Shown: piece after piece, positions 37,440 to 49,000 of the stretch
How positions within the stretch are numbered: the stretch's first letter is position 1
Layout of the letters: each line of letters starts with the position of its first letter
Assembly (NCBI RefSeq): GCF_963678635.1
Contig: NC_087064.1
Coordinates: 59,344,338 to 59,408,337, forward strand
Source: Symsagittifera roscoffensis
Taxonomy: Eukaryota; Xenacoelomorpha; Acoela; Convolutidae
Reading direction: 5' to 3'
Length of the DNA: 64,000 bases
The notes under the pieces: generated by a model
Told to the model about the DNA's origin: nothing
The model's input: the letters and a program-made list of their open reading frames with translations, nothing else
The model's database searches: none
Program-made: the position numbers and the translations under genes

Positions 37440-40400
37440 GGAGTCAGCTATGGACTCGGTAGATGTTCAGTTTTTGACATCTTGACATTTTAGAAAAATA
37501 GCTTTAGCTGTGTCCCTTAATCATTTTCGAGCGAACATGGCGAAGCTACGAGAAGGTGAGACGCCTAACCTTCTGATCAGTGGCTCAATTCCTGCACAGC
37601 AAAACACTTTCAAGGTTTTTTGTCTTTTCTTATTTTGCTTTATTTTTGGCTTTTCAGAGCTACTGTTTGCGGCTCTCTCGCTTCGTTGCTAATTTTTTTG
37701 CGAGTAGTGATTTTTGTCTTTTTTCTATTCGCTAGTTTGTCAGGGTAAAAAAAAAACGAAATGGTTTTCACTTATATAGGTGATGATATATAAATTTTTT
37801 TTTGTTTTTGGGAAATTTTCAAAATTTATTCCCACTAAAATTTAATTTTCGAGCTTCGGTGTTGATTTATTTTCAACCTCAGTTCGTTTTCTTTGTTAAA
37901 AGGAAGGCAAACTCCACACTCGAGGAACAAAAAATGTAAAGCTTATGAAAAACGGATTGATTTCTATTTCTAAAAAAAACTACTGTATTTTGCTAAAATC
38001 TTAGCGGATTGAAAACTTTGACTACTGATATTTTTCTCTAACTGCGACAGTTTTAAGGGTGAAGTCTAAATTCTACCAAGGTTAATTTGTACCAAATTGA
38101 AAAATCAGTGCCATTCGTATCATAATTAATCAACTCGATGTCTGATTTGACATTTTTTGAGCCAACGAATTATTAAATTCGTTTTCTACTGTTCTAACAG
38201 CAGAAAAGTGACCGCCGTATTCGCGCCAACGTGATACGAGATAGCCAATAGAGGATAGAACTTTATACAAAATTAAGCGACGGTTATCGCCCACAGGCGA
38301 CTTTTTACCTTAGCTTTAATTAGTCGGCTTTTTAGTCGTTGGCCAATTGAAATTTGTTTTATCTTACTCGATTGAATCTTTATTTTGGTGCAATTGAGAG
38401 TGATATTTGAGAGTAATGAACGTAGTGAGTACTCTTACATAGTTCCTGCTGATTTTTTTTGGTTTTTTAAGAAAAAACCCTAAAATTTGATCACGCTCGA
38501 ACTTGAATTTTCGCGGTTTGTCTGATGATTTCCTTTTAAATTTACTACGTTTCTATTGTAAAAAGGAGGCGAACTCCACTACCAAACAACGAAATTGTAA
38601 GTTTCGCAAAAATTTTGAACAACTTTTAATTTCGAAAATGGAAAGTAATTATCAGATCTCTCAGTGAAATACAAGTTTTACCCATTGATCAAGTTTTCTC
38701 AATGATACCTCATGCTTTAGCTGTGCCTCTTATTTATTTTCAAGCGAACATGGCGAAGCTACGAAGACGTGAAAAACCTAACCCTCTGATCAGTGACTCA
38801 TTTCCGGCACATAGCAAAATACTTTCAAGGCTTTCTGTATTCCCTTTTTTTACTTTTTTTTGGCATTCAGAGCTACTGTTTTGCCGTTTTCTCGCTTTTT
38901 TTGCTATGTACAGCTTCTGTGTAATATTTTTACTGATTGTTTTTGGGCGTATTGATTCCGTCTTTTTCCTATTTGATGGATCGGCAAGGTAAAAAGAACG
39001 AAATGGTTTTCACTTCTATAGGTCGTGATATTTTTTTGTTTTTTAGGAAACTCTCAATTTATCTCCCGCTCAACTTTATTTTTTCAAGCTTCAGTGATGA
39101 TTTTTTTTAAGATCAACTCATTTTCTTTGTGAAAAGGAAGGTAAACCCCACTATCGAGCAACAAAATTGGAAAGCTTATGAAAAACGTATTGACTGCATT
39201 TTGCTAAAATGATTGCGGAATGAAAATTGATAGTTTTCTCTAACTGGGATTGAAAAATCAGTGCCATTTGTATTAAAATTAATCAACTCAGTTGGACGAT
39301 TTGTGAGCCAACGAAAAATTAACTTCGTTTTCTACTATTCAAAAACAGAATAGTGACCGGCGCAGTCGAGCCAACGTGTCGCGAGCTTGCAAACAGAGAG
39401 CAGAACGTTATACGAGAATAAGTTATCGCCCACCGACAACATTTCACCAAGAGCTTCAGTTTTTCGGCTTTTTAGTCGCTGGAAAATTGATTGTTTGTAC
39501 TAACGCGATTGATTATTGATTATGGTACGAATGACACTGATTTTCAAGAGTAATGAATGTAGTGAGTACTCTTAATATAGTTCTCACTAAAAAGTCGAAA
39601 AGTTTGTTCACGCACGAATTTAGTTTTTCGCGGTATGACTGGTGATTTCTTTTCAAATTCTGTGCATTTTATTGTAAAAAGGAAGGCAAATTCCACTACC
39701 GAACAGCAAAATTGTAAAGTTCACGAAAATTGTGATCGACTTCTAACTTCGAAATTGCAAATTAATTGTCAGATCTCTCAGCAAATCAAAAGTTTTACCT
39801 ATTGTTCAAGCATTCTTAAATTGGGTCTATTTCAATATAAAAGTGTCGATCTTAAATTGTTCTACAAATTCAAAGAGGTTTGAGTTCATCTGTTTTTTTT
39901 CTTCGGAATTCAAAAGTTGAAGATTTTGAAAAAAAAAACAATTCGTTTTTTTTTCAGCTTCTTTGTGTTCATTACTCTTTTCCAACTGTTAGTTGGCTAT
40001 GTTTCAATAGGTACTTATGAATACGCACCAGCTTTAAGAAAACAGCGCTTATCATAAATAATTATTAAAATTCAATTAGCTCAGATTGTTTTATTTCGAA
40101 CGGCGAAAGTGGTATCGATTTATTTGTTGCTCGGTAAGTTTTCCCGCTAGCTTATACTACGCCGGCGATTGCATTGCTGAGCCTATATTCCTAAAAATTT
40201 TCATAAATCGAGAGAAAATTAAAATGTTTTATTATTCGATTTCAACCGTTGTGTTTCGACCTTGTAGCTTTCACTTCATTGTCTGATAGTGTGCAATGCT
40301 AGATAAAATGTTTACTCAATTGTTTCCGGGCGTAGTGATTTCCGTCTTTTTCTATTCGCTAGTTTGGCAACGTAAAAAGAACGAAATGATTTTTAATTTT

Positions 40401-41400
40401 CTATTTCGTGATATTTTTTTCCGCTCAAATTTAATTTTTTGAGCTCCGGTGTTTTTTATCAAGCTCAGTTCCTTTTCTTTGTTAAAAGGAAGGCGAACTC
40501 CACTATCGAGGAACAAAATTGTAAAGCTTATTAAAAACTTATTCACTTCTAGTTTTAAAAAAAACACTGCATTCTGCTGAATTCATAGCGGAATGAAAAT
40601 GTTGATTGTTGATAGTTTTCCCGAAGTGGGATAGCTTTAAGGGTGAAGTCTCATTTGAAAATTCGGTGCCGTTTGTAAAAAAAATTAATCAATTCTATTG
40701 GACGGTTTGAGAGCCAAGGAATTATTAAATTCGTTTTCTACTGTTCAAACAACAGAATAGTGACCGCCGCTGTCGCGTTAACGTGTCGCGAGCTTGTCAA
40801 CAGACGGCAAAACCCTATACGAAAATAAGTGCCGGTTATCGCCCGAAATTTTTCCGAGAGCTTCAATTAGTCGGCTTATTAGTCGTTGGCCCATTGAATT
40901 TTGTTTGTAATAACGTGATTGATTTTTTTTGGTACTAATGAGACTGAGTTTTCAATTTGTAACTTGTGAATAATACCCACTTGTTTTCAGAAAACAGCAA
41001 CCAATCATGAATAATTCTAGAAATTCAGCGAGCTTCAAGGTATTTTATTTTTTTTTCGAAGTGCGAAAGTGGTATCGGCTTAGTTGTTGCTCGTTAAGTT
41101 TTCCGGATACTTATATTACGCCGGCGATTGTTTTGCTGGACGTAGATTTCTCAAAATTAACATAGTTCGAGAGAAAAAGGAATATTTTGTAATTCGATTT
41201 CAACTGTTTTTTTCCGACTTAGTAGCTTTCGCTTCATTGTCTGATAGTGTGCAATCCTATATTCGCGTGGTATTGCAAGTGGTACGAAGGTTCGCTTCTC
41301 CTTTGTATAATATTTGTTTCTTTGTCTATCTAGTCCTTTTTTGCTATGTAACCCTATATATAAGTGTTTGGGTTTTCGTGTCCTAAACCGATTTGGAGTG
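37440..41400. repeat. Diverged tandem copies of a ~1-1.2-kb host repeat
   Basis: Recurring blocks in the same order: 'aacgaaatggttttcact' at 37759, 38998, 40380; 'aaggaaggcaaactccact' type at 37901, 38566, 39136, 39677, 40484; 'gagccaacgaa...ttcgttttctact' near 38160, 39305, 40715; 'gagtaatgaacgtagtgagtactctt' at 38411 and 39549; 'ttgttgctcg..aagttttcc' at 40125 and 41085. Similar blocks appear in introns at 44256, 52880 and 53294, so this is a dispersed family with a local tandem cluster. Short open frames in it (37510, 38702, 39635) reflect the repeat. No gene seen. Confidence 0.8.
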
Positions 41401-41550
41401 CATCAACACAATTAGAGTTTTTCAAGATTATTATAAGAACAAGCGGAAATTGTTTTAGTCATCTGAGGAAATCTGACAATGGAACAGGGACTGTCGATTT
41501 TTTTTTGGTTGAAATGTTTTCAAAAATTTTATGGTGAGATTTCATTTTTT

Positions 41551-42219
41551 TTATTCTTTATTTTCAGTAGCCTTTGTTGCTCGTTGACAAGATGAATTGT
41601 ACGCCTCTTCTGCCCGTACATCAAGTGCATATTCCAGCGAATCAACGATATCTTCTAGTGTAGAAGTACCCTCAAAGAAGTAGTCAATTTCCTCTATTAA
41701 GTTTTTATGTGGCAGCTCACCGTTCTCGTGTTCGTATAGGTTCCCATCTACCATAAGCTGCCTTAAATGCTTGTGTCTATTTATAGCAGTTTTCAGCAGG
41801 TACTGTCCGTTTCTATGCAGGTCAACGACTCTTTGGTATTCAGAAGCGTAAAATTGCAAGTCTTCTTCAATTGCTTCCTTTTCTTCGGCAGAAGTCGCTT
41901 TCAATAAATCTTCTTCGAGATTTTTACCCTCATTGTGAACCATCAAAATCAGGTTCTCCAGTCGATAGATTTCTCGGTTCAAGGGTCTAAAGTTAGCTTC
42001 AAGGAATAAAATCTGATCGCGGATTTTGTCTTTCAGATATTCCGCGGATTCTATTTCAAATTCTGTTTCCAGCGATATAAAAACAGGTGGAACATGTTGC
42101 TGGGATAGCTCTTCTTCTACCTCTCCATAAGTCGATTCGTCGTCAAATTGTGTCAAAGAATTCACAAAACTGTTATGTGAAGTGTTAACTGAGTCATTCT
42201 CTCTGTGAGCTGTTTTCAT
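41551..42219 (-). CDS. Coiled-coil protein (222 aa), unrecognised
   Basis: Open frame from ATG at 42219 (an in-frame GTG lies 6 nt upstream). N-terminal about 55 residues are polar; residues about 60-145 are strongly helical and charged (IRDQILFLEANFRPLNREIY, ATSAEEKEAIEEDLQFY), consistent with coiled coil; the C-terminus is acidic then basic. No signal peptide or catalytic motif. AATAAA occurs twice, overlapping the last codons and the stop, so the 3' UTR would be very short. It is divergent from RBX1 with 232 bp between starts. It is not part of any repeat seen here and has host-like composition, so I take it as a real gene, possibly with upstream exons unseen. Confidence 0.65.
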   Translation of the reverse strand: MKTAHRENDSVNTSHNSFVNSLTQFDDESTYGEVEEELSQQHVPPVFISLETEFEIESAEYLKDKIRDQILFLEANFRPLNREIYRLENLILMVHNEGKNLEEDLLKATSAEEKEAIEEDLQFYASEYQRVVDLHRNGQYLLKTAINRHKHLRQLMVDGNLYEHENGELPHKNLIEEIDYFFEGTSTLEDIVDSLEYALDVRAEEAYNSSCQRATKATENKE

Positions 42220-42451
42220 TTTCACTCATTGGATGCTTTTTGTTCTGGAGTTTTCTTGGTTGCTGGAATGGAGACTTATTTTTTAGTTTTATGACTTTTA
42301 ATGTCAAAAGTCATCTTTTCTGTTCATTGAATCAAAAGCGGTTTCAATGATTTTTGAAGCAGAAAGTGGGTGAAGTTAAGTTTGAACCAAAGTTTGGATG
42401 TAAGTTAAGTCAAGGGTGACAAGATTTAAATGTCTGCTTTTCAGAAGCGAA
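42220..42451. promoter_or_regulatory. Divergent promoter region
   Basis: The only space between two head-to-head starts. It contains a near-central inverted repeat, atgactttt / aaaagtcat (about 42290-42315, 6-nt loop). A gtaagt donor at about 42401 is followed 45 nt later by a tgcttttcag acceptor ending at 42444. These could form a tiny 5' UTR intron of RBX1, or the acceptor could receive a spliced leader. Confidence 0.45.
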
Positions 42452-42766
42452 ATGGAGGTGCAGTCAGGACCCTCAGGTGCACAAGACTCGCAGAAGAAAC
42501 GATTCGACGTGAAGAAGTGGAATGCAGTCGCTCTCTGGTCATGGGATCTGGTAGTCGACAACTGTGCTATCTGTCGCAACCACATCATGGACCTGTGCAT
42601 AGAGTGCCAAGCTAACCAGGGCTCAAACACCGCTGAAGAATGCACAGTTGCTTGGGGAGTGTGCAATCATGCGTTTCATTTCCACTGCATATCCAGATGG
42701 CTGAAAACTAGACAAGTTTGTCCCCTGGACAATCGCGAATGGGAGTTCCAGAAATACGGACACTAA
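42452..42766 (+). CDS. RBX1: RING-box protein 1, cullin-RING ligase subunit (104 aa)
   Basis: Highly conserved RBX1/ROC1, the RING-H2 subunit that recruits E2 to cullin-RING ubiquitin ligases (SCF and relatives) in cytosol and nucleus. The N-terminal strand that inserts into the cullin ([18 protein letters not shown], residues 15-32) is intact. All zinc ligands are present: Cys38, 41, 49, 52, 64 and 71, His73, 76 and 78, Cys79, Cys90 and Asp93. The Asp as last ligand and the [13 protein letters not shown] stretch separate RBX1 from RBX2. The ATG at 42452 gives the family's usual length; an in-frame upstream extension to 42416 has no family support. The CDS has no intron. The next gene on the same strand starts 248 bp later. 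Confidence 0.96.
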   Translation: MEVQSGPSGAQDSQKKRFDVKKWNAVALWSWDLVVDNCAICRNHIMDLCIECQANQGSNTAEECTVAWGVCNHAFHFHCISRWLKTRQVCPLDNREWEFQKYGH

Positions 42767-43014
42767 CTGATCGAAGATTTTCAAGAAGTCTTAGAAAGTG
42801 ATTAGATAATAGCTGCGCTGAGTTTTAGTTTGCAAATGGAACAAAGTATTGTTAGTTATGAGTAGTTTCTCTGGTGGGCTCGATTGTATTTATAGTACAG
42901 AATTTCACATAATTCAACTTATGTTACGACTATTTTTTGATCATCATCTTGGTCTCTCAGGGCTGATTTTCTCTTGAATTTTGAGATGTAAATGGTCGAT
43001 TTTTTAGAAAAAAC
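42767..43014 (+). other. Short intergenic region RBX1-beta-adaptin
   Basis: 248 bp holding the RBX1 3' UTR. I see no canonical AATAAA. It ends in tcgattttttag then aaaaaac before the adaptin ATG, a strong splice-acceptor-like signal (AG at 43006-43007). Confidence 0.6.
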
Positions 43015-46000
43015 ATGACTGACTCTAAATATTTTGCGACCACCAAGAAGGGGGAGATCTTCGAACTAAAAGCGGAACTGACGAGTGACAAGAAAGAGAA
43101 GAAAAAGGAGGCCGTGAAAAAGGTGATTAATTCTGATTTTCAGCATGTTCATGTACGACTGCCTCAGGAGTTAGAACCGCTCATCATCGAAATTAAGCTT
43201 TCTCTCCCTTTGGTACTATCTATTTTTGGCCAAGAAACCCTAAAGTTTTGCTGAAAGTCTATTTAGTGCCAATATATACTTGTTTTGATTGTTTTGAAGG
43301 GAGGCGGACTCGAAAAAAGTTCGAGAAATTCTAGATCCCTCCTTGTTTTCAAAACTGTTAATTTTGCACATATGGAATGTCTGATTGTATTGAAAACGGC
43401 AAAAAAAACGATTTTTTTGCATAGTTTCTGAGTTTAGGCTCTTTTCTATTGTCTTACCGTTATTATACCTGAATGTGCGATGACAATAAGTTCACCATGC
43501 AAGTTTTCATTACATTATGACAACGTAAAAAGATAGTTTTTCAAAATTGAATTTCAAATGTGGGGGGGGGGGAGTGGAAAAGAGCCCGGATATATTTTAC
43601 GTCTGGTGATTTTTCTAGAAGAATTCGGATAGTCAATTTGGCCGACTGAAAAAGGTCGACTGCTCTCAGGTGCCTAATTATTGCCCTCCCATTAAGAGCC
43701 GCCGATAATTTAAGACACCATGATAATGATTTAGTTCACAACTGAGATTTTTGTAATACTATTGACCCCCTAGTAGTTAAGCACAGGAGTAACTGCTTGG
43801 AATTTAATACCCTCGTAAAAATCCTGTATTCGACTTTGATTGATTTTTAAGGTGATTGCTTCGATGACTGTGGGAAAGGATGTGTCTGCGCTGTTTCCTG
43901 ATGTGGTTAACTGCATGCAGACAGACAACTTGGAACTAAAGAAGCTAGTGTATCTCTATTTGATGAACTACGCCAAGAGTCAGCCAGACATGGCCATCAT
44001 GGCAGTTAGTAAAGATTTTAAAAATACCGCTTTGGCCAGACCGAAATTCGTTGACTACATTTAATTAAAAAAAAAAAAATTGATAAATTTTCCTAAAAAA
44101 TTGTATTAAAAAATTGTATTGGATGAATGTAGTTCAGAATATTATATAGATTGTGACGATTTTTTAACAGTCTTAAAATTTGATCGGGCTCAGGTTTATT
44201 TTTCACGGTTTGATTTTCAATTGCTTATTAACTTCAGTTTGTTTTCTGTGATCAAAGGAAGGCCAACACAACAGTCCTACAGCGAAAGTGTAAATGTCAC
44301 AAAACTAATTTCGAAAATGGATTGAAATTATTAGACTTGCGAGAGCAAAGCGTCTTGTAATCGTTTACTAGACTTTTTTCCGTAAATAACTTTTCTTACA
44401 TATCTGTACGAAATGTGAAATTGCTTTAGTGAATCATAGCAACTTCGAGAATCCTTCTAACTTTGCCCAGAGTTTACCCGGTTTCCTTTGTACTCTTAGG
44501 TCTGGGCTTCCGAATTTGTGTTTTTTTTTCAGAATATGTGAAATTGGATTTTTTTTTGGAAAATTGAATTGTGGGACATTCTTTTATCTGCTCATGTTCT
44601 ATCGGCTTAGTTGCCTCATCTGGAAAGTTTCTTGTGCTGTCAGCAGTTTCAATCGTAAATGCTACTCCTGTAGTTTGTCAAAATAATAGACCAGACATTT
44701 TCCTTGGTGTTTTTTCCTTGGTTTACTTTTGTTTAATTTTCACTGAAAAACTTTAATAGGCCAAAATGGTTTCGACGCATATTTTATTGTCTTAGAGTCT
44801 TTGATTTGTGTCGCTGGAAAAGCAAAAAATGATTGTTTTTTTTGTTGAAACTTTAGGCAGTTTGTTTCGCAAGATTTCAAACCTAAATCGCAAATAAAAG
44901 TGTTCACTTATTTGGTGGCACTTTTGTTAGAATCACAATCTGTAGTATTGGAAATTTCAGAGCACCTGTTCTGTGCCGTCTGATAGTTTTTGTGATTTAT
45001 TGAGCGTCCATGGCTGAGTGGTAAGTGCATGTTAAATAGAGCGTCCATGGCTGAGTGGTAAGTGCATGGTAAGTGCAAACTTCAGTTATGTAGGTCGCAG
45101 ATCGAATCCGAATTTTAGCCGAATTTTGACTAATTCGAGGCTTATTGCTGCATTTCTTTATCACACGTTATAGAGCTGCTTTTTTGTCGTGTTGTCGCCA
45201 GTGTTAGCGAATCGCAGCTTCGGCTGTGTTACCTTTGCGATATGCAAGGGTATTGCAATCGGTTACTAGACTTTTCCCGTCATTAATTTTGCTCACGGAA
45301 ATCATTCATCTCCTGGACTGAGTCATCTTATGTCATGGTCAACTTCTTGAAATTCAAATTAAACTACTATAATGTAGGTAAAGCCCGTTTCAGGTTGTAA
45401 TTATTTTGTCATTTTTTTCCAGTTTCGTCGTTTATCCCTATAGTTTTTGTCAATTTGTGGTCCGTTTTTTTTAAACACAATTTTTTCAAATCTGGTATAT
45501 TTTTTCATTGGTTCACTTGTTAATTCATGGGTCTTTGTCCAATTTTAAAAGTAATTTACTATACCCGAAATTTCAGAAATTTATAAATTTACCTAGTCTG
45601 ATTTTGTGTTTTTTTTTAATGTTAAAGAGTTTCAGTTTAATTTATAGCGTAGTCAGTTTATATTGCGTAACTTCGAGGGCAAAATTCATCCGTATACGAT
45701 TTATTATGGCAACAGTTTTTTTCCCGGCTCAACATGTTGCGACCCCAAGTTTGTCGCCTTTGTTGCCGCTCGGTAAATGATTTTTAAAGGATGTTTATGA
45801 ACTTTGTAGCTGTAGTTTTTTCAGCTTTTTCAAATCACTTTTTGAATTAATATGTCAGAATGTCAGAAAGTTTTCCAGAAATTAAGTACTCAGATTTTTT
45901 AAAATTATTTTTTCTATTTTTTTTTTTGCATTCTTCTTATTTTTTTCCCATTAAATATCGTGTAACGCAATGTCTTTCGATTCTGCTATTTCCGTCTCAT

Positions 46001-49000
46001 TTTGCTTTCAATGGTTCGTTTGCGTTGCATCGCAAGTGATGCGAAGCTCCGCCTCGTCTCTGTCTCAGCGAAATAAAAGACATTCCCTATCTATCCGGTT
46101 TCTCAAATTAACTGTTTTTTTTTCGAAAAAAAGTGGCAATCATTAAGTGTTCTAGAAATTCGAAAAGCTTTAAGGCTATCTGTTGTTTTCTTTGAATTTC
46201 AAAAATTGAGATTTATTAAAAATTAAGTCATTTTTTTTGCGTTTATTGACTGTTTTCCATCTGTGTTGGCCATGCTTTTAGGGGCTGCTTTCAACTCGAC
46301 AATTTTTAGACATGCTGCAGCTTGATAGTTCCAATTGATTCTAACCTAGAATGGATTCTTTTTTTAGGTCAATACTTTTGTGAAAGATTGCGAAGACACC
46401 AATCCACTGATCAGAGCACTGGCTGTTAGAACCATGGGATGCATCAGGTAAATTACCCAAAGATATGACCAGAGTTGACTATTACTGGAGGCTTAAATGA
46501 TCGGTCAGTTATAACTGTTAGTCTAATATAGCCTTTTTAATCCTGAGATTAGTATTGTTCAACTAAGCATGTGTTGCTGTGAATTGTTTGAAGAAATAAT
46601 TTGACTTTAGGGTTGAAAAGATAACCGAATATTTGTGCGAACCCCTAAGACGATGCTTGAAAGACGAGGATCCATATGTTCGCAAAACAGCCGCTATTTG
46701 CGTCGCTAAGCTGTATGACATAAACGCAGACCTAGTCAAAGACCAAGGCTTCATTGACAAACTGATGGAGCTAATCTCGGATTCGAACCCGATGGTGGTT
46801 GCTAATGCAGTTGCTGCGCTGGCCGAGATCAATGCGGAACCAGAGATGACTCCGTCTAGTGTGAACAAATTACTAACCGCACTGAACGAGTGCACTGAAT
46901 GGGGACAGGTAGGATATGGGAAATTCTTTTGATTCACTTTTTAACCCCCTCTTGGCTAACCCAATGCTATGGTTGATGACAGGGGTGGATTTAGGTGAGG
47001 GGGCTGGTGTGGTGGGGCTAAAAAGGTTAAAAGGTTGGCAAAATGTTCTATCTTTTTTTTGAAATTGCCCCCCCCCCTCGAGAAAATCCCGGATCCGCCC
47101 CTGGTTAATGGTTTTACCGTCTGAAACTATCATAGCTCATCATTTGTATCGCAGCTGGTGCAAAGTTGAGAGTTTTAATGTTTCTGTTATACCTTCATCG
47201 TCTATTAACCCTAATGGACATTAACTATAATATCCGTACGGATAACATTCCCCTCTTTTTTAATAATTGAAAAAATCAATTTTAGTTTTTCTCGCTGTCT
47301 TTGTTGCTTTCTTTTTTGTCCTTCTCCTCTGTCTTTGTGCCATCATCCTTGCGTTGGTCGTCCTGATGATCTTTAGTGTTCTTCTGATACGGTTGGTTCG
47401 AAGTTTCTCGTTCTCTGCGGAACGTCATCGAGTTTCCCCGGATCGGTGAGATAAAACGGAGGATGTTCATAGCCTCATTGCAATCTTTGCTAAGTGCCTC
47501 TTCAGATGTCTTTGGCCTGTCCAGTATGTACCGGGAGCTTGTGGCGATATTTGCTGAATGTTGTTCTGTCATGATGTGTCTGGTTTTTTCGGGTGTCTCG
47601 GTATCCATGTGGATTTCCGTACTAGAAATGTCCTCTGACCGGATATATGGTGAGGAACTAGCGTTTGTCATTATGTTGTTCACCTATCTGTTTGGTGTAC
47701 TGTTGTCCGGGTTGGATTGTTGAATGCTGCAGATTGTTATCAGGGGTTCTTTGGTATCGGAGATTTGGCTTATCGGTATTGTGTCCCCTAATTTCGAGGC
47801 GAGTGTGCTTTTTCGGGGTCTTGTAGAGCGTCTAATTTCTGGTGATATTTGTTCGAGTGTGGCTTTAATATGGATCCGTTTGGCAGCCGGTTTTTTCGGG
47901 GATGGTGTTTTTCGATTAGAATCTGAATCCGATGATAACGAAATTGAGGTGTCGCACTCAAATTGAAATCTACTGAGATCGACCTTAGGTTTCTTTTGCG
48001 GGCTCGTTTTTCCTGATGGTTTAGTTTGCCGTTGGTTATTTTGTATTAGCTCTGGTTGTTTGTTTGGCTTGTCTGGTTTTGTTGTCGAACGGTTTGAAGA
48101 GTTTCTTCCGTCCCAGTGCCCGGCGGTTGAGAGTTTGTTGAATAACTTTCTTTACTGACTTCGGTAGCGATCGTTTGGGGCTTATGGTTGTTGGCGTAAC
48201 ATCCTTCGTTATGTTCCGGTCAGGCGTTGTTTTTCCTGAAACTGGAGGTTTTGCTCTCGGTATGTGTACATACGCTACGAAATCCTTTAAGGCCGCTGGT
48301 CTACATTTTCCATCAACCCTAGGATCCGGAATGAACGCAAGACCATGGCTAATAACTCTGGGTTGTTTACCGTCCTCTCTTATCCACGCGGTGTGTGGAG
48401 AGTAGTTTAATATTGACCCGTTTTCAATAATTTTAATTTGTGCCCCGAATATGCTTGGGTTGTTTGTTTTACGTGCAATGGTTCCTGTTTTTCTGGCGAC
48501 TTGTTCTGGTCGCTGTCCCGTTTTAGGGTCAATAGTGTGTGCTGGACTTTTGAAACGGTCTTTTGAGAAATTAAGTGGTGCCCTCTCGAGTTACTGTTTT
48601 TCCTGCTTGGTTAGTGGCCTTATTGGTTTGCGTGTTTTGAGTTTTTCTAGGTTTTTTTATTTTTAGTTTCTTCTTTTGCCGAGGGGAATCGTGAGAACCG
48701 ATCACCCCCCTTTAATATATAGACCTTCTCGTCCAGTAACGGACGCGCGAAATCCAACTGAATTTCTTTGTTTGGTTCTACCACCGCGTCGAGTGTGGTT
48801 TAGTGTTTTTTTTACCGGAGATAACTGTAAGGTTCTTACCCGTATCACGACATTTTTTGCAGTTTTGTGCAGTGGACACTATATCGCGATGGAGGTACGG
48901 GTACCACACATGTTTGGCCGCCCTATAACATGCCGCCTTGTCCTAGTGGGTTAGTTCAAAGGCATCCACCAGTGTAGCTCGCATTTGTTTGGGGATAACG

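Noticed and set aside
37510-39883. Short frames sharing ANMAKLR and other peptides (37510-37692, 38702-38992, 39635-39883)
   Set aside because: The similarity follows from the tandem DNA repeat; frames are short and not conserved beyond the nucleotide level.
42416-42451. Upstream in-frame extension of RBX1
   Set aside because: It would read through a splice-acceptor-like tgcttttcag and has no counterpart in the family; the ATG at 42452 gives the standard length.
45003-45110. Functional tRNA gene
   Set aside because: A and B boxes are recognisable, but the acceptor stem does not pair, the A-box part is itself duplicated, and the unit is embedded in a dispersed repeat.
47282-47683. 133-aa minus-strand frame as a host gene in intron 4
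   Set aside because: Low-complexity Lys/Asp/Thr-rich tail lying downstream of integrase remnants on the same strand; best explained as the end of the decayed Ty3 element.
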